From CAZXMB01 sp964641715 (GTDB taxonomy: Bacteria > Desulfobacterota > BSN033 > UBA1163): DNA of 22,430 nt. A program made the translations under genes and the position numbers. Below the pieces are notes generated by a model, which saw only the letters and a program-made list of their open reading frames with translations, had not been told where the DNA came from and ran no database searches. The stretch covers positions 1 through 22,430 of the forward strand of contig CAZXMB010000026.1 in the NCBI GenBank assembly GCA_964641715.1, in the 5' to 3' direction. Every line of letters begins with the position of its first letter. The stretch's first letter is position 1. Below are positions 1 to 6,632 of the stretch, piece by piece.

Positions 1-142
1 CATATCAAAAGATAAATGATTTGTCAAATTTCAAGGCCTGACACCAATTGTTGCTTGCTTCTACACCATTGGATGTTGCAGCGATTTCATATAGTCAATG
101 ACACATTATTTATTTCGTTTATATCAGATGGAACCTCTGAGT

Positions 143-180
143 TTGAAGAATGTGTGAATTGATGTGTTATAATTGATTTA
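143..180 (+). promoter_or_regulatory. Predicted uvrA promoter giving a leaderless mRNA
   Basis: A perfect TATAAT lies at 168-173 and is preceded by TGT at 165-167, making an extended -10 (TGnTATAAT). A weak -35-like TTGAAG lies at 143-148 with a long 19-base spacer. Only 7 bases separate the -10 from the GTG start at 181, so transcription should begin at or within a base or two of the start codon. No Shine-Dalgarno sequence is visible upstream of 181, which agrees with a leaderless transcript. The motifs are seen in the sequence; the start site is inferred. Confidence 0.55.
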
Positions 181-2958
181 GTGGAAAAATTTATCGAAAT
201 CATCGGGGCCAAATCTCATAACCTCAAGAATATTTCCTGCCAGATACCGAGGGGGAAAATGACCGTCATTACAGGAGTCTCCGGTTCCGGCAAGTCGACC
301 CTCGCCTTCGATACCCTCTTCGCCGAAGGACAGAGGCGCTATATCGAATCCCTTTCCACCTATGCCCGACAATTCCTCGAAAAGATGGACCGGCCGGACG
401 TAGAGACCATTCACGGCATTCCTCCTGCGATTGCCATCGAGCAGAGAAATACGGTGAAAAACGCCCGTTCCACGGTCGGAACAGCCTCCGAAATCTATGA
501 CTATTTAAGACTCCTCTTTGCTCGAATCGGCGAGGTCTTCTGTCCCCGATGCCGGATCAGGGTCTCCGGAGACACAGTGGAAAGTGTCCTGGAGGAGATC
601 TTGAATACCCATTCCGGTAAAAGCATCACCCTCCTCAGCGCGATTCAATTCGCTAAGGATGAGGAGAGAGATTTTAGAATTAAAGAATTAATCAGGAACG
701 GATATTATAGAATCTGGGAAAAGGGAGAGGCCCTCGACCTCACGACACTTCCCCATCCCCTTTTGAAGAACCGGAAACAGATTCTCCTTCTCATTGATCA
801 TGTTCTCTCAGAGGAAAAGAATCGACCGAGATTGGCGGAAGCGATTCAAACGGGTTTCCAAATGGGAAAAGGGAAAGTCGAGGTGATGGGAGAAGACAAA
901 AAGAAAGTGACCTTCAACAGAAGTTTCTCCTGTAATCGTTGCGGAAGGGCCTTCGCAGAGCCGGAGCCTCTCCTGTTCTCTTTTAACAGCCCGATAGGTG
1001 CCTGCCCCACCTGCCAGGGCTTTGGCAGGGTGATCGGAATCGATTGGGAGAAGGTGATCCCCGATCCAAAAAAGAGTTTAAAAGAGAAACCCTTTGCCCC
1101 CTGGAATACACCCGCTTATGAAGAGCTCTACGAATACCTCTGGCAAGCCTGCCGCCGCCATCGAATTTCGACCCAAAAACCATTTGAAGAACTCCCTCCC
1201 CATCAGAAAGAGATCCTTCTCAACGGAAAGGAGGAATTCATCGGCCTCAAAGGGTTTTTTGACTGGATGGAGGGAAAGCGATATAAGGTCCACTACCGGG
1301 TCTTTCTCAGTAAATACCGGGCCTACACTCCCTGTCCCACCTGCCATAATACCCGGCTCAAAGAGGAAGCATTAAATGTCCGCCTTGCAGGTAGGAATAT
1401 TGCTCAACTGAGTGAAATGCCCATTTCGGAGCTCCACCACTTTTTTGAGAATATCCCGCTGAAACATTTTCAGAGAAGAATAGCAGAGCGCCTTCTCAAG
1501 GAGATCCGAGACCGGCTTGGATTTATGGTCGAAGTGGGATTGGGATACCTCACCCTCTCCCGCCAGACCCGGACCCTTTCCGGAGGAGAATATCAACGGA
1601 TCACCCTGGCGAGGGCCCTGGGATCTTCCTTAACGGAAACGCTCTATGTGCTGGATGAACCCAGCATCGGTCTTCATGCAAGGGATATAGGTCGCCTCCT
1701 GCGAGCCCTCCAACAGCTCCGGAACAGAGGCAATACGATCGTGGTGGTAGAGCATGACTCTGATATGATTCGAGCGGCTGACACGATCATTGATCTCGGC
1801 CCCGGAGCAGGGAGAGAGGGAGGGAAGGTGATCTTCCAGGGGAGCCTGGATTCCCTTTTGAGAAACAAGGATTCCATTACCGGAAGATATTTGAGAAATG
1901 GAACATCCTTCGGCCCTCAATGGCCTCGAAGAAAGCCCAAGGGATGGATGACCATACGGAATGCAAGAGAGCATAACTTAAAAGGGATTGACGTCCGTAT
2001 CCCGCTGGGGGTGACGGTTTGCATTACCGGGGTTTCAGGCGCTGGAAAAACGACTCTGGTCCATCACATCCTCTACGCCGGAGCAAAAGGAGCCTCTGAA
2101 TTTGAAAAAGGAATCTTCGATTCCATTGAAGGCTTAGAGCGGATCGATGATTTGATTCTGATCAACCAATCGCCCATCGGAAAGAGCCTCCGGTCCAATG
2201 CAGCCACCTATATCAAGGTCTTCAGCGACATCCGGGACCTTTTTGCTCTTACCCGGGAGGCAAAGAGGGGTGGGCTTAAACCCCGCCACTTCTCCTTCAA
2301 TACCGAGGGAGGAAGATGCGAGACCTGCCAGGGAGCAGGCTTACAGGTTCTGGATATGCAATTCTTAGAGGATGTGATCATTACCTGCGAGTCCTGTGAA
2401 GGGAGGAGGTTTAAGCCTGAAATTCTAAAGATCCTCTACAAGGATAAGAACATCTCCGAGGTATTAAACATGACCGTGGAGGAGGCCCTTACCTTTTTCA
2501 AGGGCCATCACAGAATCCTCTCGAAACTTCAGGTATTAAAGGAGGTGGGACTCGGTTATCTGACCCTCGGTCAACCCACCAATACCTTAAGTGGAGGAGA
2601 ATCTCAGCGTCTGAAACTGGCTCAACACTTCGGTCAGATCTGTGAGGGGAGAAACCTCTTCATCTTCGATGAACCGACCACGGGCCTCCACATGGCGGAT
2701 GTGGAGCTCCTCATGAAAACCTTTCAGAAGCTTCTCTCCCTGGGTCACTCCCTCGTGGTCATCGAACATAACTTGGATCTGATCCGATGGGCAGACTATA
2801 TTATTGACCTTGGTCCGGAAGGTGGAGAACGTGGGGGGAGAATCGTAATTGAAGGAACCCCTGAGACGATCATGGCTTCGCCACAATCGTATACCGGACA
2901 GTTTCTGAAACAACGCCTTTCACCAAATTCCAAATTTCAAAATCCAAATTTCAAATGA
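181..2958 (+). CDS. uvrA: UvrABC excinuclease subunit A (divergent)
   Basis: This is the DNA damage-recognition ATPase of nucleotide excision repair, which acts as a dimer and loads UvrB on damaged DNA. At 925 residues it is close to the usual ~940. Visible elements are Walker A1 GVSGSGKST at residues 32-40, the UvrB-binding insertion at about 120-245, a zinc finger with Cys251/254/275/278, signature LSGGEYQR near 467, Walker B near 490, Walker A2 GVSGAGKTT near 617, a second zinc finger (CETC/CESC, about 714-737), signature LSGGESQR near 803, and Walker B2 near 830. The N-terminus lines up with family members at the GTG start, so that start is chosen. It is somewhat divergent: the normally conserved stretch IGRTPRSNPATY reads IGKSLRSNAATY. 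The last ten residues (NSKFQNPNFK) are encoded by an intergenic-type repeat. No uvrB lies nearby. A UvrA2-type paralogue is possible. Confidence 0.95.
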   Translation: MEKFIEIIGAKSHNLKNISCQIPRGKMTVITGVSGSGKSTLAFDTLFAEGQRRYIESLSTYARQFLEKMDRPDVETIHGIPPAIAIEQRNTVKNARSTVGTASEIYDYLRLLFARIGEVFCPRCRIRVSGDTVESVLEEILNTHSGKSITLLSAIQFAKDEERDFRIKELIRNGYYRIWEKGEALDLTTLPHPLLKNRKQILLLIDHVLSEEKNRPRLAEAIQTGFQMGKGKVEVMGEDKKKVTFNRSFSCNRCGRAFAEPEPLLFSFNSPIGACPTCQGFGRVIGIDWEKVIPDPKKSLKEKPFAPWNTPAYEELYEYLWQACRRHRISTQKPFEELPPHQKEILLNGKEEFIGLKGFFDWMEGKRYKVHYRVFLSKYRAYTPCPTCHNTRLKEEALNVRLAGRNIAQLSEMPISELHHFFENIPLKHFQRRIAERLLKEIRDRLGFMVEVGLGYLTLSRQTRTLSGGEYQRITLARALGSSLTETLYVLDEPSIGLHARDIGRLLRALQQLRNRGNTIVVVEHDSDMIRAADTIIDLGPGAGREGGKVIFQGSLDSLLRNKDSITGRYLRNGTSFGPQWPRRKPKGWMTIRNAREHNLKGIDVRIPLGVTVCITGVSGAGKTTLVHHILYAGAKGASEFEKGIFDSIEGLERIDDLILINQSPIGKSLRSNAATYIKVFSDIRDLFALTREAKRGGLKPRHFSFNTEGGRCETCQGAGLQVLDMQFLEDVIITCESCEGRRFKPEILKILYKDKNISEVLNMTVEEALTFFKGHHRILSKLQVLKEVGLGYLTLGQPTNTLSGGESQRLKLAQHFGQICEGRNLFIFDEPTTGLHMADVELLMKTFQKLLSLGHSLVVIEHNLDLIRWADYIIDLGPEGGERGGRIVIEGTPETIMASPQSYTGQFLKQRLSPNSKFQNPNFK

Positions 2959-3020
2959 ATGTGAAGCTCCCCGCCCACAGGGCGGGGAGCTTCACATTTG
3001 AACTTTAGCATTTGAAATTT
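2946..3020. terminator. Nested palindrome between convergent genes, likely bidirectional terminator
   Basis: The core is a perfect 19-bp stem (2958-2976 pairing with 2980-2998) around a three-base ACA loop, with a very GC-rich apex. An outer 12-bp perfect arm pair, AAATTTCAAATG at 2946-2957 and CATTTGAAATTT at 3009-3020, encloses it. The outer arms overlap the last codons and stop of uvrA on one side and the stop codon of the minus-strand glutaredoxin gene on the other. There is no clean T-tract, so it may be a repeat element doing terminator or mRNA 3'-end duty rather than a canonical intrinsic terminator. Confidence 0.65.
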
Positions 3021-3279
3021 ATATTTCTGTTCTTTGTTTGATACAACCCAGCATCTGCTCCAGGCGGGTTTTATCAAATCCAATCATGACTTCGTTACAT
3101 GCGGCGATGACCGGAACGCTTCTGGCCCCGGAGATTTTCACCATCTCATCGAGTGCCGCCCGATCCTTGGTCACATCGTACTCAATAAACTTGTAGCCTT
3201 TTTGCGAAAGAAACTCTTTCGCCATCTTGCAGTAAGGTCAGGTCGGGGTTGAATAAACCTTAATCTCTTCTGCGGCCAT
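3019..3279 (-). CDS. Selenocysteine-containing glutaredoxin-like protein (in-frame TGA = Sec14)
   Basis: This is a small thiol/selenol redox protein of the thioredoxin fold, probably cytoplasmic and acting as a disulfide or peroxide reductase partner. Read from ATG at 3279 it starts MAAEEIKVYSTPT, then TGA at 3240-3238, then PYCK, continuing to the stop at 3019. The TGA sits exactly where glutaredoxins have the first Cys of the CPYC motif, giving U14-P-Y-C17 in an 86-residue product. The cis-proline motif SVPV and a complete glutaredoxin C-terminal half follow. Evidence for readthrough: the frame and family homology continue on both sides of the TGA, AAAGGAGG is well placed upstream of 3279, and a 7-bp stem-loop with a G in the loop follows the TGA (3204-3222). 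Glutaredoxin-like selenoproteins are a known family in deltaproteobacteria and other anaerobes. The alternative, a nonsense-broken gene restarted at the Met at 3225, would lose the active site and is less likely. Confidence 0.88.
3204..3222 (-). promoter_or_regulatory. Candidate bacterial SECIS element
   Basis: On the minus strand, GCGAAAG, loop AGTTT, CTTTCGC form a perfect 7-bp stem with a five-base loop. It starts 15 bases after the TGA, and the loop begins 22 bases after it. The second loop base is G. Published models for bacterial SECIS elements call for an apical loop about 16-37 bases past the UGA with a G among its first two bases, and this fits. It lies within the coding sequence, as bacterial SECIS elements do. 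Confidence 0.8.
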
Positions 3280-3326
3280 AGGGATTCCTCCTTTCTCCGA
3301 TATTTCTCCTTAGAAGTTTACTCTTA

Positions 3327-3362
3327 TATTTACACATAGATCACCCCCATTGTCAAACAATG
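3327..3362 (-). promoter_or_regulatory. Predicted promoter of the selenoglutaredoxin gene with inverted repeat
   Basis: On the minus strand, TTGACA (plus-strand 3351-3356) is a perfect -35. An 18-base spacer leads to TAAATA (3327-3332) as a modest -10. The -35 is embedded in the palindrome CATTGT-TTG-ACAATG (3348-3362), which could be an operator. About 47 bases separate the -10 from the start codon. No regulator can be named. Confidence 0.45.
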
Positions 3363-3393
3363 TTTTTACTACCCCTTGTCTCTCAGTTTAGGA

Positions 3394-3431
3394 TTGAGGT
3401 GAAGAAAGGGATTGAGCTATAATGATAGACA
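3394..3431 (+). promoter_or_regulatory. Predicted promoter of the DUF434 gene, leaderless
   Basis: TTGAGG at 3394-3399, an 18-base spacer and a perfect TATAAT at 3418-3423 form a good sigma70-type promoter. The ATG at 3432 follows the -10 by only 8 bases, so the transcript should begin at or next to the start codon. No ribosome binding site is present at the normal distance. The arrangement repeats that seen at uvrA. Confidence 0.6.
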
Positions 3432-4142
3432 ATGAGGGTGACAGAAAAATTGAAGGGTTTGCAAGAAGCGGCCGATGATTTTCGTTACCTCCTTAACCGT
3501 GGATATCCGAGGAAGGCTTCCCTGGAGCTGGTGGGGAATCGATATCAATTGAATTATGATCAACGGCATCTTCTCCATCGAGGCGTCTTTTCAAAAACGG
3601 ATTCGAAGCTGAGGCGTAAGAAAAAAACCTCATTATCCGAAATCAGAGGCAAAGAACTCGTGATCGACGGCTATAATGTGCTGATCACCCTCGAAGCCGC
3701 CCTCTCCGGCCGGTCTCTCGTTTCAGGAGACGATGGCTTCATCAGGGATATCTCAGGTCTCTCCGGTAACTTTAAGAAATCCGAAAGGACAGACCAGGCC
3801 CTTCAACTGATTTTCGATACCCTTGGAAGAATCAAACCCCGTCACACCCTATTCCTCTTTGATGCTCCCATCAGCAAGAGCGGAAAATTGGCCCAGGAGG
3901 TGAGAGGGCGACTGAGACGAGAGACCGTCCCAGGTGATGCCCGGGCAGTAAAGGTCCCCGAAAAGATACTGATTGGATTCCCCGGGGTGGTGGCAACGAG
4001 TGATACGGCCATCATCGATCGATCAAAAAAGGTATTGGACCTGGCGGGCTATGTCATCGCTCACAAATTATGCAGGCTAAAGCCTGTGACTGCTCATATG
4101 ATTCAATGGAAAAGAAAGAGAGGGCTCGTTGGAGGGAAATAA
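3432..4142 (+). CDS. DUF434-type protein with PIN/NYN-like C-terminal domain
   Basis: The N-terminal ~55 residues (DDFRYLLNRGYPRKASLELV, then a Y-D-Q-R-H-L-L-H-R-G stretch) match the DUF434 family as I recall it. A second domain with LVIDGYNVL (Asp79), LFLFDAP (Asp144) and TSDTAIIDR (Asp191, Asp196) has the acidic-residue pattern of PIN/NYN-type nuclease folds. A role in RNA metabolism is therefore possible but unproven. The start is fixed by the promoter 8 bases upstream rather than by a ribosome binding site. The C-terminal segment CRLKPVT (214-220) is encoded by a perfect palindrome, CAGGCT-AA-AGCCTG, of a type also found at 5334. The next gene begins inside its last codons. Confidence 0.8.
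   Translation: MRVTEKLKGLQEAADDFRYLLNRGYPRKASLELVGNRYQLNYDQRHLLHRGVFSKTDSKLRRKKKTSLSEIRGKELVIDGYNVLITLEAALSGRSLVSGDDGFIRDISGLSGNFKKSERTDQALQLIFDTLGRIKPRHTLFLFDAPISKSGKLAQEVRGRLRRETVPGDARAVKVPEKILIGFPGVVATSDTAIIDRSKKVLDLAGYVIAHKLCRLKPVTAHMIQWKRKRGLVGGK
4073..4086. repeat. Palindromic repeat inside the DUF434 coding sequence
   Basis: CAGGCT-AA-AGCCTG is a perfect 6-bp hairpin within codons 214-219 of the DUF434 gene. Its core AGGCTAAAGCCT recurs at 5334-5345 in the gap after the permease gene. This looks like a copy of a small dispersed repeat that has been absorbed into a reading frame. Confidence 0.5.
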
Positions 4143-5316
4143 TAAAAAGGAAACCTATCGATGGACGATCCTGACCATCGTCTACCTTTCCATTCTCGCT
4201 TTTACATTCATTTTCCAGTCCATCCCTCCGATCCTTCCCCTGATCATCTCCGATCTCAGGATCAATTATGCTCAATCCGGTCTCCTGATGGGACTGTTTG
4301 CCCTTCCCGGTCTCTTCATCTCTTTGCCGGGTGGGTTTCTTTCCGACCGCTACAGGATAAGACCCTTGGGGATATTCTGCTTTCTATTAATGTTGGTGGG
4401 CAGTCTTCTTGTGGGATTAGGAAGGGATCTACGAGCCTTATGGTGGGGAAGGTTTATTTCGGGGATGGGTGGTCTTACCCTCTCCGTTCTTCTCCCTAAA
4501 ATGATTTCTCAATGGTTTAGGGAGAGAGACCTGGGTTTTGCCATGGGTATCTTTAATACAGGTGTCCCTCTCGGATCCGTCATCTGTTTTGGCCTTTTCG
4601 GAGGGATAGGAAATGGGTGGGGATGGCGCATACCAATCCTGTTTACCGTCCTTTACACCCTTACTGTATCCATCCTCTTTATCACTCTTTACCGGACCCC
4701 TTCCCTTCAACCCTTAGAAGGGAGAAAATCCTCCGGCCTTTACAAATCGTTAAAGGAGATGGGTTGGCCTATCTGGTGGGTAGGGTTTTCCTGGCTCTGG
4801 TTCAATGCGGCCTTTGTCTCCTTTGCCACTTTTGCCCCCCAGATCTTTCTCGCCAAGGGGTTTACCCTTGAACAAAGTGGAATCCTCATAGGGATTCCCT
4901 TATTGGGGTCCCTTTTTCTCAGTCCACCTGTGGGGTATATGGTGGATCGGTTCAGGCACCAGGAATGGGTGATCGGGATTGGAGCCACTGCCTTAACCCT
5001 GCTTGCCTTCTCCTTTCATTTCAGCTCTTCCTTTTTCACTCTGGTGATCTTGATGGCGATCTTTTCAGCCATGATCCCTTCCCCGATCTATTCCCTTCCT
5101 CCTGAGATATTAAAACCTGAAAATGTCGGATTGGGATTTGGGGTCATTTCCACCTGTTCGAGTTTCGGCCTCTTCTTTGCTCCTTCTCTGGCAGGGAAAA
5201 TAAAGGATTTAACAGAATCGGACGATTCGACACTGATCCTGGTCTCCATCTTCTTTTTTCTTACCCTGTTCTCTATACTCCTGTTTCATCGTTTGCGAAA
5301 TAAAAATCACTCGTAA
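4129..5316 (+). CDS. Major facilitator superfamily permease
   Basis: This is an inner-membrane secondary transporter of 395 residues with about 12 hydrophobic segments. The family motif between helices 2 and 3 is visible as GGFLSDRYRIRPLG (about residues 64-77). The substrate cannot be inferred. The TTG start at 4129 overlaps the upstream gene by 14 bases, indicating translational coupling. The only nearby ribosome binding candidate is a weak AGAGAGGG, and no ATG lies before the first membrane helix, so the TTG is the best available start but not certain. Linkage to the DUF434 gene looks operonic; functional linkage is unknown. Confidence 0.85.
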   Translation: MEGNNKKETYRWTILTIVYLSILAFTFIFQSIPPILPLIISDLRINYAQSGLLMGLFALPGLFISLPGGFLSDRYRIRPLGIFCFLLMLVGSLLVGLGRDLRALWWGRFISGMGGLTLSVLLPKMISQWFRERDLGFAMGIFNTGVPLGSVICFGLFGGIGNGWGWRIPILFTVLYTLTVSILFITLYRTPSLQPLEGRKSSGLYKSLKEMGWPIWWVGFSWLWFNAAFVSFATFAPQIFLAKGFTLEQSGILIGIPLLGSLFLSPPVGYMVDRFRHQEWVIGIGATALTLLAFSFHFSSSFFTLVILMAIFSAMIPSPIYSLPPEILKPENVGLGFGVISTCSSFGLFFAPSLAGKIKDLTESDDSTLILVSIFFFLTLFSILLFHRLRNKNHS

Positions 5317-5333
5317 TGACCCGCTCAATTAGG

Positions 5334-5345
5334 AGGCTAAAGCCT
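5334..5345. repeat. Second copy of the AGGCTAAAGCCT palindrome
   Basis: AGGCTAAAGCCT forms a 5-bp hairpin 18 bases after the permease stop. The same 12 bases occur at 4074-4085 inside the DUF434 gene. It could also serve as a weak transcript 3' end. Confidence 0.4.
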
Positions 5346-5403
5346 TCCCTACCCTTTTATGCAACGGAGAAGTGAGGGGGTAAAATCATCTTCTAAAAAA
5401 TTC

Positions 5404-5432
5404 TTGACAAGTTTAAACCCTTGGCGTATAAA
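5404..5432 (+). promoter_or_regulatory. Strong sigma70-type promoter of the GntR-led operon
   Basis: A perfect TTGACA at 5404-5409, exactly 17 bases of spacer and TATAAA at 5427-5432 make this the best promoter in the window. Transcription should start near 5439, inside the palindrome described at 5434-5457. It would drive the GntR regulator and, by close spacing, the mutase genes. Confidence 0.85.
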
Positions 5433-5433
5433 A

Positions 5434-5457
5434 ATACTGTTTTTGGATACAGTATAC
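5434..5457. promoter_or_regulatory. Operator-like palindrome over the transcription start
   Basis: ATACTGT (5434-5440) and ACAGTAT (5449-5455) are perfect 7-base inverted arms around 8 bases. An overlapping imperfect palindrome, GGATAC-A-GTATAC, spans 5445-5457. The position just downstream of the -10 is ideal for repression. The likely reader is the GntR protein encoded 20 bases downstream (autoregulation). TACTGT-N8-ACAGTA is also identical to the enterobacterial LexA-box pattern, so SOS control cannot be excluded. Confidence 0.65.
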
Positions 5458-5476
5458 AAAAAGGAGGGAGAGGACT

Positions 5477-6163
5477 GTGGAAAAAACCTATGGGGTGTTA
5501 AAAGTGAGCAAGAGAAAACCTCTCCGTGAGGAAGTCTACGATTCGTTGAAAAAGTCTATCCTTCACGGGAAGGTCAAGGCAGGTCAGCGTCTCGTTGAAG
5601 AACAGCTGGCCAATCAGATTGGTATCAGTCGCACTCCTGTGAGAGAAGCCTTTCATAAACTCGAACGGGATGATTTGGTCACCCGGCTCCCCAAGGGAGG
5701 GTTTGCTGTCAGGCAGTTCACCAAAGAGGATGTTGAAGAAATCTTCGGCATTCGAAGCGCCCTCGAAAGCTATGCCGCCTATTTAGCCACCCTCCACATC
5801 ACTCCGGATAAGGTTTCTGCCCTGGAGAGGAAAGTGGAAGAGTCGGAAAATGCCTTGAAGAAAAATGATGACGAAAAGATCATCCAGCTTCACACGGAGT
5901 TTCATGACCTTCTCTATAAATCCTGTAAAAGTAAAAAATTGATTGAGATGATTAATAATTACCGGGATTATTTCTACCGGTATCGTTCCGCCCTGCTCCA
6001 TGCCCCGAATGGTTTTAAAACCTCCATCGCTGACCACCGCCAGATGCTGGAGGCCATGAAGAGGAAAAATCCACGGGTGGTGGAAAGGCTTGTCCGGAGT
6101 CATCTCGACCGGGGGATGGAGATCGTCCTCAAGGAGATCAGCGAAGGAAGAATGGTCCCATAG
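5477..6163 (+). CDS. GntR-family transcriptional regulator, FCD subfamily
   Basis: This is a cytoplasmic DNA-binding regulator of 228 residues. The winged helix-turn-helix occupies about residues 15-80 (LREEVYDSLKKSILHGKVKAG, EEQLANQIGISRTPVREAFH). The helical FCD ligand domain spans about 85-215, with candidate metal/ligand histidines in HTEFHDLL, DHRQML and SHLDRG. FCD regulators usually sense carboxylates or acyl-CoA-pathway intermediates and usually repress. The GTG start at 5477 has AAGGAGGG 8 bases upstream. The gene lies under a strong promoter with an overlapping palindrome and 25 bases before the B12-binding subunit gene, so it most likely controls the catabolic cluster and itself. 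The ligand is unknown. Confidence 0.92.
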   Translation: MEKTYGVLKVSKRKPLREEVYDSLKKSILHGKVKAGQRLVEEQLANQIGISRTPVREAFHKLERDDLVTRLPKGGFAVRQFTKEDVEEIFGIRSALESYAAYLATLHITPDKVSALERKVEESENALKKNDDEKIIQLHTEFHDLLYKSCKSKKLIEMINNYRDYFYRYRSALLHAPNGFKTSIADHRQMLEAMKRKNPRVVERLVRSHLDRGMEIVLKEISEGRMVP

Positions 6164-6188
6164 TTTTATCAAAGAAAGTGGAGGGAGA

Positions 6189-6590
6189 GTGGAAAAGAGG
6201 ATTCGTATTCTGGTGGCAAAGCCAGGCCTGGATGGTCATGATCGAGGAGCCAAGGTCGTTGCCCAAGCCCTTCGAGATGCAGGGATGGAAGTGATTTATA
6301 CCGGTCTGCACCAAACGGTTGACCAGATCGTCAATTCAGCCATTCAAGAGGCTGTGGATGTGATCGGCCTTTCCATTATGTCCGGTGCCCACCAGCCCAT
6401 CTGTGAGAAACTGATGAAAAAGATAAAAGAGAATAAACTCGAAGATGTCCTAATAGTGGTGGGAGGGGTGATCCCCAAGAGGGATATCCCCGTCCTGCAG
6501 AAGATGGGGATTCATGGTGTCTTCCCAGGGGGCACCCCATTTGATGAATCGATTAAGTGGATCAAAGAACACCTCGAATCCCGATCCTGA
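6189..6590 (+). CDS. Cobalamin-binding small subunit of an acyl-CoA mutase
   Basis: This 133-residue protein carries the B12-binding Rossmann-like domain of methylmalonyl-CoA-mutase-type enzymes. The cofactor-ligating DxHxxG motif is D15-G-H17-D-R-G20, followed by LSIMSG (residues 61-66) and the GG pair in VVGGVIP (92-93). It should pair with the large subunit encoded next to form the active mutase. An in-frame ATG at 6090 lies inside the GntR gene, but the GTG at 6189 has GGAGGGA immediately upstream and starts the usual RIRILVAKPGLDGHDRG block, so it is preferred. The last residues and stop fall in a small palindrome, CCCGAT-CCTG-ATCGGG. The order small subunit before large is worth noting. 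Confidence 0.92.
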   Translation: MEKRIRILVAKPGLDGHDRGAKVVAQALRDAGMEVIYTGLHQTVDQIVNSAIQEAVDVIGLSIMSGAHQPICEKLMKKIKENKLEDVLIVVGGVIPKRDIPVLQKMGIHGVFPGGTPFDESIKWIKEHLESRS

Positions 6591-6625
6591 TCGGGAAATT
6601 TCGAAATTCGGATTTCGGATTTAGG
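6580..6625. repeat. Short palindromic intergenic repeat
   Basis: CCCGAT-CCTG-ATCGGG straddles the stop codon of the B12-subunit gene. It is followed by palindromic ATTTCGAAAT and a tandem-like run of GGATTTC units up to the ribosome binding site of the next gene. It resembles the AT-rich GGAATTT-type repeats elsewhere in the window. It leaves a 42-base gap before the large-subunit gene and is unlikely to block cotranscription. Confidence 0.45.
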
Positions 6626-6632
6626 AGCTATT

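Noticed and set aside
3019..3225. 68-residue protein starting at the Met codon at 3225
   Set aside because: It lacks the redox motif and has no ribosome binding site. The frame upstream carries the glutaredoxin N-terminus with a well-placed ribosome binding site, with only a TGA at the Cys position.
4984..4990. GCCACTG as a cobalamin riboswitch core (also at 8190-8196)
   Set aside because: Both occurrences are inside coding sequence and lack the surrounding B12-box structure; no riboswitch is visible upstream of the mutase genes.
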